Positions 11,771 to 24,000 of a DNA stretch of 64,000 bases are shown here, piece after piece (positions within the stretch are counted from its first letter, which is position 1; every line of letters starts with the position of its first letter). The position numbers and the translations under genes were made by a program. Under the pieces are notes generated by a model. It did not search any database. It was not told the DNA's origin and was given only the letters and a program-made list of their open reading frames with translations. This DNA is from Cristatella mucedo. Taxonomy: Eukaryota; Bryozoa; Phylactolaemata; Cristatellidae. The stretch covers positions 1,839,501 through 1,903,500 of the forward strand of contig WPIO01000075.1 of assembly GCA_009760855.2 (NCBI GenBank). The letters are read 5' to 3'.

Positions 11771-11944
11771 AAATACTGGCTGATAAAACAGCCTCTTTTG
11801 TATAGCGACAGAAGAGCCTTTACGGCTATCACCACCGCTTGCAGTGGCGATTCAGAATCACCCACAGTAGGAATCGAACCAACGACCTCGGGACCGAGGT
11901 CGTGAAAAGCAACCACCTTACCTAGTGTGCATCTCAGCACGGCT
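11771..11944 (-). mobile_element. tRNA-derived SINE
   Basis: The minus strand has an A-box-like head (ACTAGGTAAGGTGGTTGC), a perfect CCTCGGTCCCGAGG palindrome and a B box (GGTTCGATTCC). The shared body follows (CACTGCAAGCGGTGG, AAAGAGGCTGTT). It is about 85% like the copy at 12134-12300 by eye. Confidence 0.8.
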
Positions 11945-12005
11945 TGATAGGATGTGCCATAGTCGGCAGCAAGACAGTAGATGCCATTGAGACTGTTTCT
12001 TAATA
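11945..12005 (+). mobile_element. LINE family 2 fragment
   Basis: GATGTGCCATAGTCGGCAG and the following bases match the family 2 copies at 31862, 40580 and 41297. Confidence 0.55.
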
Positions 12006-12133
12006 AATGTGATTAGGAGCCAGAATTTGATGATCTACCTTTAGATACATATGAAAAGCTTAACTCAGGCGATGCTGAGGCAGTTGAGCTTTTGGCTTCG
12101 ACGTGAGATGTATGTTAAAATAATATAAATAAA

Positions 12134-12300
12134 TCCGAGCTGATTGAACAGCCTCTTTTTGTATAGCGACAGAAGAGTCTTTACGGCTGTCGCCACCGCT
12201 TGCAGTGGCGATAAAGAATCGCCCACTGCAGGAATCGAACCAACCACCTCGGGACCGAGGTCGTGAAAAGCAACCGCCTTACCTAGTTAGCCATCACGTC
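12134..12300 (-). mobile_element. tRNA-derived SINE
   Basis: Best copy of the SINE. The minus strand starts GTGATGGCTAACTAGG (A box), with CCTCGGTCCCGAGG and GGTTCGATTCC (B box). The body repeats the CACTGCAAGCGGTGGCG block. The head resembles a tRNA gene to the B box and then diverges. Confidence 0.85.
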
Positions 12301-12304
12301 TCGC

Positions 12305-14350
12305 TATGATAATGCGCAAACGAACAAAGAGACAGAAGTTCAAACGATATGGGTTTCATTCATCCTACTACGCAGTCAAAGCAAATCGTTCTCTTGGCGA
12401 AAAATGCACCAGCTGCAAAACATGCGCAGAGTTAGTAAGCCTACTGGAAGGGGAGACTCTTTATCTAAATCTCTATCCAAAGAATTTTCCAACATACGCA
12501 TCTTTATTACCGTAGGTGAGAGAGTCGGAATGAACGAGTGAACAAACAGTCCTTCGGGTGAGTTTTTCGCAGCCGCGCGCTTTCATCACCGTTTGACAAT
12601 CGACGTGAATCCAAAAGTCATTCTTCTTGGGAAACTTGACCGTCATCTTGCAGCGCTAGATATGTGCCGCCTAATCTCTCCCGTGAGCAGACGATAGCTT
12701 TACGGTCTGACAAGCATGACGATCAGATCATGGGGCTCAAGCCACGTGTCACCAAGTCGATGTAGTAGCATTCTCACTACTGTACGAATAAGGTAATCAA
12801 TTAATTGGCTGGTTGATTAAGCGTGTGCTCCAGCCACGTACTGTCTAAAAGGGCCAAAGACTTGAAACGAGATCTTACAAGGCTAGAACCATATTCTAAA
12901 ATGCTCGGACCATATTTTGTTGAGTTGAGTACAGATCTTTATACTAGAACAGCCAGTGAGAAGCCGCCGTGTGTCGGCATCGTCTACGACGAATCGTTCG
13001 CCTCTTGCAGAAGCTAACGTCTTTATTCATTTATGTTGGCCAATTTGCATGCCCGAAAATGTTATTTGTACGGTTTAAAAACCCTAGGTACCGCTACTGC
13101 AATACTGTAACCCGAAGATGTGCTCCCAAAATGGCCGCTCTTAGATCAATGCTCGACTTTGAACGAGGCAAAACGAATGACATGTACTGCACGGCTCATT
13201 ATCACAAAATAACAGAGATCGTATGTGTATAGAATGCTCAAAATTAAACGTAACAAATTCTAAAATAATTCAATGACTTTTTTAACGGGTCTGCTGGTCA
13301 AAATTGAGTCAAAAAGTCCGCAGCCTAGCTTCCGTCTGATTGCTCCCTTGACTTTTTTTCAAATGCTACCTCTCACCTCGCAAGTATATCATGGATACTG
13401 CAATTTTGATTAATTCTCATTCAGTGGGAGCCTGGAGCTCAAGTCTAATGTAACAGTAATATTTATTTGCAAGTCGATCCTTGTCTACTTTTGAGAAAGC
13501 CAGATTTTATTTTGCCTGTACATTTGATAAGCGATAAGCGAAGTCTTAAAGAGGCTCAATTATTCGGGCACTTGATTAGCTAACGATGGCAGGAGACTTG
13601 TGTTGAACGAATCGTTAGCTGGAGCCTCTCCTTGTATGAAGCTGATGCAAGAGGTGGAATACAAGTGCCCAGAAGCTATGATGCTCACCTATTATCATTA
13701 CCCTGTATCTCACTAAGCCTCCATCTGGGAATTCAGTAGATGGCTGATAGTTTATCCCAGGGAGCTTGGTCGGGGCAATGTGACAATGTGACAATGTGAC
13801 AATGTGACAACAGTAGTGAGCTAACACTCGCTACAATCCTTGTGTCGCCCTAAGGTGTACTGAATATTTTTGTGAACCTTGAGGAGATATTTTCTCAGGC
13901 CTGCTTTGCCTATAGCATTCTAGAAATGGTGGTCTCGTCTGATACTCACAGAAACGGCACGCCCAGAGTGTGCGAAGTGCCGCTACAGAGAGCCTTGCTA
14001 CAAGTACCGCCACCCTTTTTTCCAATGGTGATTCACCTGCTACATCCGGGTCACTAGGCCACTAAGGCACCACAATCTGAACGGGCAGAGCCCAGCAGAG
14101 CTTACGGCAGCCCAGGGTATTAATGAACTGGTCGTGGAGGCACCGACAAAGCACGCTCAGCAGGTTGGTGGGGGAGGGGCCCCGTGGGCTAAAACCCGAT
14201 CCATATTGGTCTTACAACGCTATTCCAGCCGTCAACCAGCCTATCACCTATCACCGACTCCCAACAGCCACGATTTCCCCGCCCAGCCAGTCCTACCCTT
14301 CGGGAGGGAGAGAGAGGGGGCACTCTTAGTTGTAGCTCTGCTGTCGCCTC
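12305..14350. other. No gene recognised
   Basis: Short frames only. Contains four tandem 8-bp CAATGTGA units at 13776-13807. Confidence 0.5.
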
Positions 14351-14352
14351 AG

Positions 14353-14448
14353 ATGCACGCACGAGTCATGGGAGCTTTGCTGCTCGCCGTCGCCGCCTCC
14401 CTGTTGGCAAGCACAATCGGAGCGCCTGCCATCGAACGTCACTGCAAG
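14353..14448 (+). CDS. Signal-peptide first exon, possibly of the downstream metalloproteinase
   Basis: ATG 14353 (or the second ATG at 14368) opens a textbook signal peptide: MGALLLAVAASLLASTIGAPA. It is followed by IERHCK and a good donor, AAG|GTACAG, in phase 0. The next same-strand exon with a matching phase-0 acceptor is the long Ala-rich exon proposed at 19551, so this may supply the secretion signal of the metalloproteinase. The 5.1 kb intron this implies, and the CpG promoter-like block inside it (16150-16680), leave the link unproven. Confidence 0.5.
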
Positions 14449-14449
14449 G

Positions 14450-16145
14450 TACAGGCGCTCGGCTGCTAAGGTCCTAACACCGCAGATGCACACTACAGCC
14501 GTCTGGCTAGCTGTCTTCTTGTGACCCCTGCCATCCAATGCTGCCACCATCGGAGCTGTCTGCCTGAGCCTTGGCTGCTGCGAGTCCGCCCTCCCCGTCC
14601 ACTGTTGTTGAGCCGAACGTAGAACCTCCGCCGCCCTCCGCCTGTTCACCTTGCGCCGTTCTCGTCCTTGCTCCTGGTTGAAAAAGTAAAAGCTAAGGCA
14701 GCTCTGGGCTGTACGTGTGGTCCTGTGGGATGGGGATGGATTTTGATTCATTTATGGCAAGACTGCCTCCTTAGGGAGAGATCCTTCGGGCGTTCCTGTT
14801 CTCTGCTAGAGTGCTGTAAGGAGTGTACCGTGGCCCATTGCTAGCGCGCGGTTCATCACGGCCCATTCATCCACTGCGCTGGCCGAAGCCTCTGCTCTAC
14901 ATGGATACGGGAGCAATCTGCTGCCAGGCATAAAAGCTCCGACTCAGCTACGCTTGCTACGACTGCCTCGAGCCGTCTCGTTGCTGATTTATTCCGAGAC
15001 AGAGTTGCCGACCTGGCCGGTAGGAAAATCTGTACTAGGCAGGTAGATGGTGGGGGGAGGTCATTACAAGGACAGGTGCACAGATGGCGAGTATTATCTG
15101 GGCTGACGCAAGAGCTCAATCAGCCGGACGTGAGTTATGTGACTGGATAAACACGAGGGCATCGATTTAGCTTAGTGCATGTGCGTGAACGTGAGTGTTC
15201 ACGCATGAGTGGGAGCATCAATACAAAGCGAGATTGCCCGCCTCAGAATGGCTGGTTTTTTCTTATTCTGCTTCCAGCTGTTCAAAAATGCGAGCCTTGA
15301 CGTTAGAGTGACTGTTCCACAACAATTTTCAGCACAGTAGAGTTAAGCCAAAAGTTACTTCAGCGACCGTAAGCCTTCTGTGGCCGCTGGTAGCATTACG
15401 GGACACTTGATAGGGACAATCTAAAACTGACGACTCTTGGCTGGCGGCTCACTCTAGTTTTCGTAAAGAACGACACGAGTCTCATTCGGGCGTTCATTGG
15501 CAGAAGCTAAATGGATGGGCAACATGTTGGGCACGGAATCTGTGCCGAACCGTAAGCTTGCTGGTGCCATCTGCATGAGCTGGCGGACATGTAGGAAAAG
15601 TCACTCACTGCGCGCTGGCGGACGCGTGGCCGCTAGCGCGCGCAGTGTAGAACTCGGGCTCGCCAGCAGAAAGAAGTGAAGCGGAGGCGTAGGGCAGATG
15701 TCAAAGGAAGTGAGTTGGAAGATGAGTTGCTCATGCTTTTCTAATCGCGTAAGCAAAGTGCCGGGAAAAAAAAGATTTATAACCCCCCCCCCCCCTCCCC
15801 ACAGGGCACTACAAAATAGTCTTCTTATTATTATTACAGTTATCATTGAGTGTAGACGTGAGAAACTGACTTTCCAGCGATTGAGCCTAACGCTTACCGC
15901 CAGTTAGCACCTCTTTGAAAGCTACCGTAAAAGTATATAGCCGCCGTATAACTATAGTAAGTGGCCGGCTCGGCCTGGCACTGCAGGTGGATTTAAACTC
16001 GATCAGCTTAGTGTCCGTCTGTCCTTCTATGGAGTGCTCATGGCATTAGGCACGCCAGCACTGGAATAGTCAGATCAAATCTTGTTTATAGCTCTCAATG
16101 TACCCATAAACTATTGCTTAAGGCCCCACTTTTTTTGCAGTGTAG
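14450..16145. other. No gene recognised
   Basis: Probably intron of the preceding exon. Contains a poly-C run at 15782-15801. The open frames are GC-biased and incoherent. Confidence 0.4.
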
Positions 16146-16149
16146 CCAG

Positions 16150-16680
16150 GAAGCAGGCGGGCGCGGGTTAGCCTCCGGCAGCTTCAGCCAGCTCGCCAGC
16201 TCACCGCCTATCCAAAATGGTCGCACGGGGGTGGGGAGGAGTGGGAAGCTACGAGGGGCCTCGGCCCCACTCGCTGCAGAGAATTCTCCCGGTTCAGGCT
16301 CGCCGGCCACTGCGATTGGCTGGCTTACGTCAGTGGTCAGAGGCTCGCTACTTAACAGGTAGCGAGCCCCATTTGCATGACTTCGCGACAGCGGCCCAGG
16401 CGAGCGTGTGCGTGTCTTCAGGCCCTTTCGGCACCGGATAGGTCAAGCATCGGCGCCAGCGCATCGTCTGCGACGGTGCGAGCTTGGCTCGCCGCTTACT
16501 TCCGCGTCTGTCAATGGTCTGGTGACCTCATCGCATCGCTGGCCGCCTCGACTCGAGCATTCCGAGCTGTCGCGGGCATTTTTCGCGCCCGTGCGACGTG
16601 CCTGCGACTTCGATGCCGTCGTTCGGCCCGGTGCACTCGCTTCCGGACTAGTAAATGTCCGTGCTGCTTCGCAGAAGAAG
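16150..16680 (+). promoter_or_regulatory. CpG-rich promoter-like block with octamer, CCAAT and CRE motifs
   Basis: CpG-dense segment holding an inverted CCAAT box (GATTGG, 16314-16319), a CRE-like TTACGTCA (16325-16332), a perfect 10-bp inverted repeat GGCTCGCTAC/GTAGCGAGCC (16342-16351 and 16359-16368) and an octamer ATTTGCAT (16371-16378). The octamer plus CCAAT combination is typical of histone H2B and snRNA promoters, but no histone or snRNA gene follows, so the target is unknown. The long overlapping frames downstream reflect GC richness. Confidence 0.45.
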
Positions 16681-16721
16681 CTCGAATCTCAGGAACTCGT
16701 CGCTCGCGCACAGGCACACAG

Positions 16722-16800
16722 TTTTGTGCGTGTGTGTGCGTGTGTGTGTGCGTGTGTGTGTGTGTGGACGTGTGTGTGTGTGTATGTGTGTGAGTGCGCC
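16722..16800. repeat. GT microsatellite
   Basis: (GTGTGC/GT)n, about 80 bp. Confidence 0.9.
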
Positions 16801-17289
16801 CGTTGAGGCTAGAGAGGCGACCATTTAGTGCGGCCCTCCATAAGCCGCCTGGATAGTTGGTTCCGTCGCTCTGAGCGATCGCGCGAATCTGAAGTTACGG
16901 ACTTTCATTGCTCTTCGTGTGCTACTCAACACATTTGGAGCGTAAATCGCCCTCGAAGCGATAGCTAGAAAAGACGTGCTGTGTGTGAGCTCTCCATTTG
17001 AATTTGTTTCTTTTATTCGCCACGCAGATCTCGACCGATATATTTAGCACCGGCTCTAAATTAGTGCACACAATACCATTAATTTGAATCCTTCAACGGG
17101 GGTCAGTTTGAATCTTTCAATGGGGTGGCATCTGGAAGCATTTACTCAACGTTGCGATAGCTGTGCGTCAAGTAATAAACTTGTAAGTACTCGCGAAAGC
17201 AAGTGTGCAAGTCAAGATACATTTTTTCCAGTTCACATACCAATGCTGCGGTTTTCACTATAGCTATGATCACATATTATCATATCATA

Positions 17290-17332
17290 TTATATTGTCA
17301 TATATATACACATATATATATATATATATATA
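17290..17332. repeat. AT microsatellite
   Basis: (TA)n core after ATACACA. Confidence 0.85.
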
Positions 17333-17453
17333 ATCATAAATCAACTATTCAATATACCACAGGTGGTGGCGGTGGCTGTGGCTATTTTGAGAGGTTCGTG
17401 GTTTATGGGTCCGCAGCATTTATTGCGTGGTCATTCTTCCCATGGCCAGTTTA

Positions 17454-17848
17454 TAATAATAATAATAATAATAATAATGTACTTGATAAAGCGCCCTCAG
17501 AGAACTCAATCTCTTTCTAGGCGCTTTACATTTGCTGCAAAGGAAAATGCAATTAAATGGTAAGTAAAATCATGCTTGAAAAACAAACAAAATGAATAAC
17601 ATGGTTAGGGGTGACATGCACAGGGTCAGCATGCAAATGTGGTTAGTGGCAGCATGCACAGTGTAAGCACGCATAAGCACGTGAAGGACGAATCACAGGG
17701 ACCCACTAAATGCTGTCCTAAATAGGTGTGTTTTTAAGTTCCTTTTAAATGTGGTCAGGTCAGGGGATGTTCTGACGCAGGTCGGAAGGGAGTTCCAGGC
17801 TTTGGGAGCATATGAACTAAATGCACGGTCTCCAAAGATTATGGCTTA
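17454..17848 (-). mobile_element. LINE 3' end (family 1), about 395 bp
   Basis: (AAT)n, then the antisense tail hairpin (AAAGCGCCCTCAGAGAAC ... AGGCGCTTTAC), the 3' UTR and the end of the RT frame (TTTAAATGTGGTCAGG). It aligns with 36592-36980. 5'-truncated. Confidence 0.9.
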
Positions 17849-18249
17849 TGGCTTAGAGTGATTTATGGGCCAGCAGAGACTATAATACTGCCGTTGGTTT
17901 ACGGGCTGATGTGATTTATGGGAATGATTTTTAAGTAAAGAGCGATAAAAGCTTGTAGAAGTTACGTGGAGGGCGCCGAGCAGCACGCTGGTGTATTGGT
18001 CTATTGCGGCATCCGTGTGAACAAACGTCTTTGAGCCAGCTGCAGCGTTCTGCTGCGCGGTGCCGCGTACCTGCCGATAGGGAGAATGTCGCGCTAGAGC
18101 AGCGATGTTCGTAGCGAATTCGGCGAAGAGTGGTAGCAAGATATTTTGATAAGCCTGAATTGTATTTACCACCAGGGGGTGGCACTGGTTAATTTTGTAA
18201 CGCCATACAAGCACTCGAAACTTCAACACCAAGCAGAGATTAGGCATTC

Positions 18250-19010
18250 ATTTTGTGACTTATAAATGACACACGTCAGCTAAAGGAACACATTTCTTGG
18301 TCGTCCACCGGTGTGATTAGCCCCTCACTTGAATTACCACTCGTGAAGTTATTATTATCAGAAATGTAACCAATTACCAGGGGATTCTTTGCATTTCATA
18401 ACGATCTGGTACTGCGATGTCAACCTCCACGGAGTTACGACTATTGTAATGCACTTGCTCCGTTGTTTTCCAATTTCACTATCCCACAATAACCCCGTCA
18501 AAATGGATGCTACAAAGTGGTGGAAATGCCACCCGTTTGAGCAAGTAACGTTGTCGTAAGCAACCTTATCGGTCTCGAGAAAAAAAGTAGTTACTGATTG
18601 CTATCAACTCGCACTCCACCAGAGCCCTCTAAATGCGGTACATTCAGGTGTGCATACAGGTATACATTTTAAATATATACAGACGTTTGTATGTATATGT
18701 TCGGTTGATGCTTGATGTTTACGAAATAATGTTCTGCCAACCTGCTTCTGCATAGGTGTTAGGTTGCGATCTTTTGACGACCAAGGGCGTGTGCTCTAGC
18801 CCTGCTAAAAATGCGAGCGCCTGCATAGAGATCAAGTCATCCTACTATGCTCTAAAATTGAATATTTTATTAGACTTCTCTCTGTCTCTTTTTTTGCGCG
18901 AGAGGTAGGCTGCCGGCCACCGAATTTACTCTACGAAAGCTGCTGAGGATTTGACTGATATAATAGTAATAATAAGTATATAAATTAATTAATATATAAT
19001 AGGACAATAT
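18250..19010. other. No gene recognised
   Basis: Mixed DNA, no coherent frame, no clear repeat. Confidence 0.45.
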
Positions 19011-19017
19011 ATAAAGA

Positions 19018-19096
19018 TAGGATAATAATTATAACAAATTTGTGTAGCATCCTCAGAGAAATTAATCTCTTTCAAGGCACTTTGTAGATGCTAAAT
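19018..19096 (-). mobile_element. LINE 3' tail (family 1)
   Basis: ATAATAATT, then GCATCCTCAGAGAAATTAAT and CTCTTTCAAGGCACTTTG: a decayed antisense tail. Confidence 0.7.
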
Positions 19097-19136
19097 AGAA
19101 AGAATGTATAGAATAATATGTAAATTTCTCTACATA

Positions 19137-19139
19137 TAG

Positions 19140-19172
<33 letters not shown>

Positions 19173-19236
19173 AACTATGTATATGCATATATATAATCTC
19201 TATATAACCTCCATATATATATGTATATATATGTAA
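19137..19236. repeat. AT microsatellite cluster
   Basis: (AT)n core at about 19139-19170 followed by TATATGTATA variants. Confidence 0.85.
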
Positions 19237-19550
19237 TCTCTAGTTATGTAAAACTCTACATCCGAGGATCGGAGCTTAGTCACTGCGGAATTGTCGAGTT
19301 AAAGACGTTGATTCGACTACTGAAAGTATTACACGCACATTCATCACTTAGAGCAAAGCGCCAAAGGAAATTAGCAGACGTCACGCGCGCTTCGTATTCT
19401 TGAAGTAACCGCCGCCACTTAACGCGGTTACGTAACACGGCGGCGGTCATTCGCTGCGTTTGAGCGTACCAGTGGGCATCGTCTGCTCGGCTGCTTCGCG
19501 CGCCTATCCACGCTAGCCTACTGGCTGCCTGCAGCAGCCACCAGTTTTAG

Positions 19551-21027
19551 CGGCGAAAGGGCGTCGCAGATCAAACGCATGCACCGATCGCGACGACTTT
19601 CTTTTGCCGATTCGCGGTCTCTGCCGCTGCCGCCGCTGCCGCCGCTGCCGCCGCTGCCGCCGCTGCCGCCGCCGCCGCCTCCATCTGGGCTCTGCCGATA
19701 TCTCTCGACTTCCGCTTGCTGGCGCGCGCGCACGAGCACCACAGGCCGCGCCGCACGCCCGCCGGCCGACGGGCCTTGACGAAGTCGCTTTGGCCGCAGC
19801 TCGAAACCGCTCCGAGCGCCGACGGCGGCCGCTCGTCGCACACCAAAGAGGCCACGTGCATAGAAAGGGTGATTACCGGTGACTCGGCGGCGGAGGCGAC
19901 GCTTGAGGCGGCGGCCGCTCCCTCGGCATCCGACGCCGGCGAAGGAGCGACCGCCGGCGTCGGCGGCGAGCCTGCGTCTTGCGCCGCAGCTAGCACAGAC
20001 GCGACGCCGGCCGAAGAACCGGCATTGAAGGCGAGGAAAAGGAGAAGCGACGCCGCCGCCGCCGCGACCGCGGATGACGACGCGAGCGCGATTTTCGCTG
20101 CCGGGCAAGCCGACGCGGGTGCAACTTTCGCTGCCGAGGAGGCCGACGCGGACGCGTTTTCCGCCATCGCGGATGACGACGCGAGCGCGACTTCCGCTGC
20201 CATGGAGACGGACGCGAGCGCGATTTTCGCTGCCGGGCAAGCCGACGCGGGCGCGACTTCCGCTGCCGTTGAGGCCGACGCGGCCGACGGCGCAGTGCAC
20301 GAGCGCCGACCGGCAGCTCCAGTGCTGCTGCCTCTGCGAGAAGCCGACGGCAGGCCCGTGCGGCGGCGCGTAAAAGCGGAGGTCGGCTGTGGCAGCGATG
20401 GCGGCGACAGCACGTCTGGGGCAGGTCCTTCCTCTTTCCGCGAAAAGTGGGAGGTTGCCGTGCAGGCGGCCTCAAGCATGTCAGCCGAGACGGAATCGGC
20501 GGCGGCGGCGGCGGCGGCGGCAGCAGCTGCGCGGCCCGAGCCAGGCTCGAGCCGTCGGCACTGGCATCAGGCGACGGGAAGCGGCGCACGGCGCGAGCGG
20601 GCGCACGCGGCGTCGGCGAGGCAGGGCGCACCCAGACAGCGGGATCGGCAGCCGTCGCCGCCGCCACCGCCGGAGTCTCTCCTCGGCCGCCTCATCGTCG
20701 CCGCCGCCGCCGCCGACGGCGACGGTGACGCGCCGGGCGACCGAGCCAACACATCTGATCAAGCGAGACGGCGGAGGCGGCGGACGACGACGACGCTGGT
20801 GACGAACTCTAAAGTCACGTTCGGCGGCGCCAGCGGCGGCGGCGGCAGGATGGTGCTTCGGTGGCGCATAATATCGGGCTACTACTATGCTCAGCTGTCA
20901 GCCGCTGAGCAAGAGGCCGCACTGGAGCTGGCGCTCCGGAAGTGGGCCTCCGTCATTCCACTGTGCTTCGTCAAGGACTCGCAGTCGAACGTGAACGCCA
21001 TTGACGTCCTCGTCGCTTTCGCCACAG
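19551..21027 (+). CDS. MMP exon: Ala-rich region, Arg6 site, N-terminal catalytic domain
   Basis: Open for 492 codons from an acceptor-like CCACCAGTTTTAG to donor ACAG|GTAAGG. The 5' edge is inferred, because other in-frame AG sites exist (for example GGGGCAG near 20417). The first part is poly-Ala (GCC/GCT)n and degenerate 12-15-residue repeats of the DASAIFAAGQADAGAT type (20071-20288). After the Arg6 run it enters the metalloproteinase fold at about 20811 (KVTFGG). GC-rich low complexity makes all frames open on both strands, so only the part after about 20760 is backed by homology. Confidence 0.65.
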
Positions 21028-24000
21028 GTAAGGGCGACGAGCGACAGCGCTCCGGCGAGCGAGCGACGCCAAGCCTCGTGGCGACGCCTCGGCTAGCCGT
21101 GCGGCGGCCGCCGGTCAAAGGCTTGCGCTCGCCGCCGCCGTCGCCTGGCGCGCACCGCGGCCGCTGCTTAGCGATCCGCGGCCGCGAACCATTAGGCCGC
21201 CGCGGCGACAGCGACGGCGGTGTTGGCGGCGGAAGCTGGCCGTCACCAGGTGCGGCCGCAGCGGCTTCGGCGCAACGCGACGTGGCTCTCGCTGATTCCT
21301 CAGCCTCCTGCCGCCCCTTCGAGTGAAGGGACGGCGGCGGAAGTTCCTCTAGCGATCTCCCTCTCGCTCCAATCCCTGCTTGGCGCAAGTGACTGTAAAT
21401 ACTAACGACTTAAGTAAATAACTTAAATATATGATGATAATATGAAACTAAATGGAAACAATAAAAGTATAGTAAATTAAACCATTATAACGGCAACCAT
21501 AATAATAAGAACGCCAAGACAATAACGGAACCAAGTTTGCCAGCCGCGTCGCTTAGGGGCAGGCAGCTCCGCCCTCACCGCTCCACCGATCCGAGCCTGA
21601 CGTGCATAGATAGAAAGAGAGCAGACACCATCGGAGGGACCAGGAGTCGGCGGCCGCGTCGGCGGCAGCTGCCCCGCGAAGCTGCTGCTGCTGCTGCCGC
21701 CGCCGCCGACGCTGCACCAATTTCGCGACGCTCGACGTCTCCCGGTTGACAATTGGCAAACTAAGTCCGTTTATCTATAAGGTCTAGCCCACGGCCACTA
21801 CTCGGACGCGTCTGCAAGCCGCAGCGACTCTCGGACCGCTCTGCCGCCGCGACTTTCTCGGCCGCCGCCGCGTATGCGTCTGCTGATCAGCTGATCGGCG
21901 TTGTTATCCTCTCGCCGAAACGGAGTTTGAGCTGCCTGCGCTGCTCCGACTCGACTGCGCTGGCTTGACATTCAGACGTTCTCCGCGCAATGGAATGCGC
22001 CTAGAGCTGCGATTCTTATTCGCGGCTGCATTGTCGGCATTTTAAATACATTTTGAATATCGTTTCAAATATTTAAAATGTTTTTTCTTTACTCCAGTGA
22101 GATTTTGCCTTCTTCCTTCGACGATAACTCCCTTACACTCCTCGCCAACAGCTCAAACTCCGACGTCGCAATTTCACGCGCCCTCTCCGATTGCGTCCGA
22201 ACGCACTCGCCGCCGCCGTCGAGCAGTGCCCCACCCACCGAGCCAATCCTTCTTGGGGCCGTTTGCGTGCAGGGCGCAGATCGGCCGCGACGACCTCGCT
22301 CGCCTCACACGCCTCGCTTTCAAATGTCGAGAGTGGCGTCTCATCGCGATGCATGGCGCACATGGTGCAATGAGCAGGTCGGCTCAATCGCATTCATCGG
22401 CCGTGGCGATGAAAAATTGCTTTCTAAGCGACGGGCGACGGCGGCTGGAGCCGCTTGCACTAAATCGCGTCGCTCGTTCCGACGGCGACCGTGGCACTAT
22501 CCACTCATAGTTATCGTCGTAGCGATTCTCATCGAGCCGATTGCCGTCCGGTGGGCAGCTATCCTATTCCCTTCAGGGGAACGAGGGCAATCCTTGCTCT
22601 GTGCGAGTGTCGGACAAGCGTTGCCGCGGCCCACGTGAACAATTTGCCACAATGCTCGCAATGAGCCTGATCGCATGCGACGGCCTCCAGTCCTGGTGAT
22701 TCTCGTAAACTCCTGAGCATTAGCCTAATTAATATAATAGGATAATTAATTAATATAATATAATTAATATAACATAATAATTAATAATATAATATAATAA
22801 TTAAGATAATTAATATAATAGGCTTCGGTGCGAGCGCCCAGACACTCTCGCCCAGTTGCTTTCGACTGTACGGCATTGCGCATCGCAGAGTCAGCTGACA
22901 AAATGGCCGAACCGCAGGAGCCGGCATTAGCGCTTGTTCTACAGCAGTGATTTTGCTTGAAAAATAAAAATTCACTAAAAATGCTCTGGAAGAACGGAGG
23001 TACTTAAAAAGGCATTTTGAAATCCCCATTTTAAAATAAATTAAAAATCTCTGCCCGCCAGACGCGTGAGTCGGCGGCGGTCTGAAGGGACGACTTCGAA
23101 ACCGCTTAGCACATCCACGCCTGCGAAACCTCGCTTTCAGCTGACAGGTCGACTCGCCCCAGCGTCCGTGGCGGCGGCGGCGGCTTCGGCTGAGGCCACC
23201 ACTTTCGCCTTTCGCGCGCCGGTCCACTCCACGCCCGGCCGCTCGGGCACAGTCGCTCTTTGCCGGCATTTCGCAGGCAACCATCTCGGAGACGGAAGGC
23301 CGTTCGGCGGATCGGGCGGCGAAATCGCTCACACCTACCCGACCAAGTTTAGCCATTTCAACGCTGCTGAGTCGTGGTACGTCGGACCTGCCGGAAGTGC
23401 GACGGGGTTTCAGCTAACGGCCGTAAGAGACGCCAAGCAGCGGCGCGGCGGCGCGTCGCGCCGCCGCCGCTTGCGACTACCGCCGCCTTGCGTGTGGTGG
23501 ACAGCTGGCTGGCGTACCACTGCTCTCGGCTAAACTCTACGTGCGTGTTGAAGTGTGAAGAGTGCGGCTCTACAACCGGCCAGCCGGTAGAACGTCTGCA
23601 AAGCGTACAGAGGTGTATCTATTTAAATCTGCAGTGGCAACCAAAACCCAATAATAATAATAATAATGCACTTGATTAAGCGCCCTCAGAGAACTCAATC
23701 TCTTTCTAGGCGCTTTACTTTTGCTCCAAAGGGAAAGGCAATTACCCAATGACATAGTGCTTCGGAATGTTGCTGTTTCTTCACGAAATTTTACCGAAGT
23801 CGGCTGGAACGCCAGCGAATGAGAGGTACTGTTAGAGAGCCAGAGGCGAATGATGGATGGTCCACGGAGTCGCATCTAAATCGCGAGCCGAACTTCCATT
23901 CTAAACTCTCCGCTGGAGGCAGAAGACAGGGCCAGGTCCGAGAGTACGCAAGCGTAGAGAGCTGCCGGCAGGCGGCGCCATCGGCCTGGGGAGATCGCAA

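Noticed and set aside
13776-13807. Possible CRISPR-like short repeats (CAATGTGA x4)
   Set aside because: 8-bp tandem units with no spacers; an ordinary microsatellite in a eukaryotic genome.
16377-16806. 138- and 132-codon plus frames
   Set aside because: Two different frames open through CpG-rich DNA, ending in the GT repeat; no evidence favours either.
17846-18247. 133-codon minus-strand frame
   Set aside because: Adjacent to a LINE fragment; no motif or homology I recognise, and a second minus frame overlaps it. A search would be needed to revive it.
19518-20667. Minus-strand frames of 260, 302 and 225 codons opposite the MMP exon
   Set aside because: GC-rich low-complexity DNA opens all frames; only the plus frame continues into the metalloproteinase domain.
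22078-22638. 186-codon plus frame with a hydrophobic stretch (HYPLIVIVVAILIEPIAV)
   Set aside because: Lies in an MMP intron, biased composition, no recognised motif, overlapped by equally long frames on both strands. Could be revisited with transcript data.
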